NCBI GenBank assembly: GCA_963693315.1
Contig: OY856186.1
Location: forward strand, 81,101,040 to 81,165,039
DNA: 64,000 bases
From: Diogma glabrata
Taxonomy: Eukaryota; Arthropoda; Insecta; Diptera; Cylindrotomidae
Direction: 5' to 3'
The notes beneath the pieces were generated by a model, which saw nothing but the letters and a program-made list of their open reading frames with translations, ran no database searches and was not told the DNA's origin. Positions 61,801 to 64,000 of the stretch are shown here, piece by piece. Each line of letters begins with the position of its first letter. Position 1 is the stretch's first letter. The translations under genes and the position numbers were made by a program.

Positions 61801-62047
61801 TTTATTAAAAAAAAACTGGAATTCTTTTATAACCCCTTGTCAACTAAAATATTTAAAAATAACTTAAATTTAAAATATTTTGAAAAATAATTTAAAAGTT
61901 TAAAAAAATAGGTAGTACTGTATATTATATTATATAAAACTGTATTATATTTGTATTATATTATATAAACTGTATATTATATTTTATTTTATAAAAAAAT
62001 TATATTACATAAATATATTATATTATATAAAACAAAAATAAAATTTT

Positions 62048-62282
62048 AAGACGTCATTTTTTTTTTAATTTTTGTTATTTTTTTTCAATTATAATTTAGA
62101 TATGAACCATAAACTAAGAAAATAAAAAAAGAAATGACGTCATAGATTTCATTTTTGTTTTGGGAAAATGACGTCCTAAAAAAATGACATCCTAAAAAAA
62201 TGATGTCCGTTTGAGCCAAAAAACGGACATCATTCAGGACGTCATTTATGATGTCCCAAATGACGTCCTGAATAACGTCTTT
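62048..62282. repeat. TGACGTC-rich inverted repeat
   Basis: AAGACGTCATT (62049) is answered by the inverse-like AATAACGTCTT (to 62282). TGACGTCC and TGA(C/T)(A/G)TCC occur about eight times, and AATGATGTCCGTTT/AAACGGACATCATT (62199-62212, 62221-62234) is a perfect 14-bp stem. It may be a small nested MITE. Confidence 0.6.
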
Positions 62283-62950
62283 TGTTTTATCTGGGTATAT
62301 GCTTTTTATATTTTACACAAGCTCCAGGATATGATTTCAGTAATCAAGTCTTCCTGATCCCCAGGTAGGTCAGATAATTTTTGTAATATAATAATCATGA
62401 TCAGAGACCCCATAAACCCTCGAGTAATGATTTTTAAAGGTATCCATAAAAAATTTAAAGAAAACTCCAGTAGATGATCTTCATAATCGGGTCGCTATGA
62501 TCCCCAGGTACGTCAGGGACATTTTTAAATATTATAATGATGATCAGCGATCCCGCCACTAACAAACCCCCCAATAACAAATATTGTATCTTTTGTATAG
62601 AAAATTTTGACAAAAGTCAAGGAGAAGCTGTATAGTAAGGGCACCCTGACCTCCAGGTCCACGGTATGACTTTTTAGACATCATATTCGTGATCAGCGAC
62701 CCCCCAAACCCCCGAGTAATGAATTTGGGCTCGTTTCGGCTATTATTTATCGAATTATAATTTTTTTTATTATTCTAAAAAACGCACTTACAAAAATGCA
62801 TTTTTTAGCTGCAGAAATGCAATAAAGCCGATCTGGGTTTGCAAAACACCAAACAGATTTTATAATTGACTTTCTGAATCGATTGCAAAAAACCGCATTC
62901 AAATCCGTTTAACTATACAGGTTTTCGAAAGTTCAATACGCTAATCCCTC

Positions 62951-63254
62951 GCCTAGTACCTCGCCTAGTTATATCTCTTAAGCATTCTCATACAACAGAA
63001 CCATAAACAGAAACAAAATTTCGTACCAATTTGACAGCAAAAAATTCTGTTGCTGTAAAATTTGTATGGAATTCTGTTTCTGTTGTATGTGACTTTTAGC
63101 CTTTATAGGTAATTGTTAAGTAATAACTCTTTAATTATAAAACTAGACAATGAAATTTTAGGTTACACAATGTAACAAATGACAAGTTTTATATATAAAT
63201 CAAATGTATGGATATTTAAAAATTGGTTAATTTTATAAGATATAATATAATTTA
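62951..63254. other. AT-rich non-coding stretch
   Basis: CGCCTAGTAC is repeated next to the fold-back end, and CTGTTTCTGTTGTATG at 63072 is weakly inverse to 62991-63010. No gene was seen. Confidence 0.5.
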
Positions 63255-63257
63255 CAA

Positions 63258-63400
63258 TGGAAGAGGAAGGTTCGAATTCATCCGAAACACGTAAAATGAC
63301 AAGTGGAGTTTTTTTCTGAGAACCTTCCAACAATATCTTTGAATTGAAAAAATTCCATTTGCTTCCTTACTTACTTTTAGTATTTCAAAATTTATAACGG
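63258..63400 (+). repeat. SINE-like copy, B box and body
   Basis: GAAGGTTCGAATTCATCCG (B box) is followed by AACACGTAAAA, TTTTTTTCTGAGA and ATATCTTTGAATTGAAAAA, then CTTCCTTACTTACTT. The same order occurs at 25570-25680. The head with an A box is not clear. Confidence 0.6.
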
Positions 63401-64000
63401 AGCTAAGCGCTGTTATGCCAGGAATTATTACAATGTATACGAATAAAAAAATAAAAAGAACCAAAGACCAAGTCATTAAATTTACCAAAAATTAAATTTC
63501 AAAATTATGTTTGTATTAATTGAATGAAAATGTAATAAAGAATATAATATATATAAAAAAAACTTAGCTTTTAAGTGTTGACTGATCTTCCAATCCCTCT
63601 TCTTGTTTGCAATCAAAATCCTTGTAATATTGCAATAACCATCACTACTGCAGTAACGGTTTCAGACTTTCATTCCCATCCAACTCGCATATATCTAGAA
63701 TTCCACCTTAATAATCGATCAAGCACCTTGATACTATTACTTGTAATACTGCCTGAATTCCCTTCCCTTTTTCCTTTATCCTCAATTCCAAAATTTTTAT
63801 CTATGCTGTAGTTCAGGTGAATTATACAGACACTTTCGTCAGCGTTTTAGTCTAGGTCTTCCAGAAATTTGTTGAAGAGATTTTTGCGTTAACACACACA
63901 AAAGAAAACGTTAGCTGTTGTCGATCTACTCAAAACCCAAAACAACCTTGGCATATTCGACCATAAACTTCATCAGTAACATAAAAACTTCAATATATTT
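63401..64000. other. No recognisable gene
   Basis: 63575-63960 is less AT-rich than its surroundings and has a 78-codon plus-strand frame of no recognisable family. It may be the start of a feature that continues beyond the window. Confidence 0.35.

Larger units (their letters stand above)
60691..62950. mobile_element. Fold-back DNA element with ~500-bp arms
   Basis: GAGGGATTAGCGTA at 60691 and TACGCTAATCCCTC ending at 62950 start two arms of about 500 bp. Their sequence is largely complementary (60691-61190 with 62440-62950), for example GATCGGCTTTATTGCATTTC and CCAGGTCCACGGTATGA. The centre holds more tandem units, AT-rich repeats and a smaller hairpin. No transposase. The target duplication is not clear. 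Confidence 0.85.

Noticed and set aside
60948..62715. CRISPR-like array
   Set aside because: Units are 131-143 bp, adjoin without unique spacers and occur in inverted arms; this is a eukaryotic tandem repeat.

Overview
The window looks like repeat-rich nuclear DNA of an arthropod, most likely an insect; the order cannot be fixed from the sequence, and a beetle is only a guess. It is very AT-rich, has long (TA)n tracts and carries no rRNA or tRNA operons and no convincing host gene. Almost every coding stretch belongs to a mobile element. Two young, structurally complete Ty3/gypsy LTR retrotransposons stand out against a background of decayed LINEs and DNA elements that are nested in one another.

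Region by region. 0-7.2 kb: a 5'-truncated LINE, a TA-flanked MITE (2884-3410), a decayed LINE with only traces of its reverse transcriptase (RT), and an RTE-type LINE with an intact endonuclease and a broken RT. 7.7-9.6 kb: a hAT-like element with a PIF/Harbinger element inserted in it. 9.8-16.0 kb: gypsy element 1 with near-identical LTRs, a 4-bp target duplication and intact gag and pol. 16.7-17.4 kb: a partial tandem repeat carrying a complete hammerhead ribozyme core. 17.4-46.5 kb: mostly non-coding DNA holding LINE fragments, a Harbinger-like MITE (28973-29855), fold-back repeats, two large (TA)n tracts and a possible 3.7-kb TA-flanked element (37875-41531). 46.5-59.4 kb: a DNA element with ~745-bp inverted arms, split by gypsy element 2 (46884-57651). 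60-63 kb: further fold-back elements, one with ~130-143-bp tandem repeats inside its inverted arms.

Functionally the only systems that look intact are the two LTR elements. In both, gag and pol lie in different frames (pol at -1), and in both the overlap holds a slippery heptamer followed at 6-8 nt by a stem-loop that can form a pseudoknot: A AAA AAC at 11974 and G TTA AAC at 52929. Element 2 also has an unusually long leader with an extra 228-codon reading frame (acidic, then basic) and a long fold-back. The hammerhead motif, the two frameshift signals, the extra ORF, and a GC-rich motif shared by the tips of otherwise unrelated fold-backs are the observations most worth following up.
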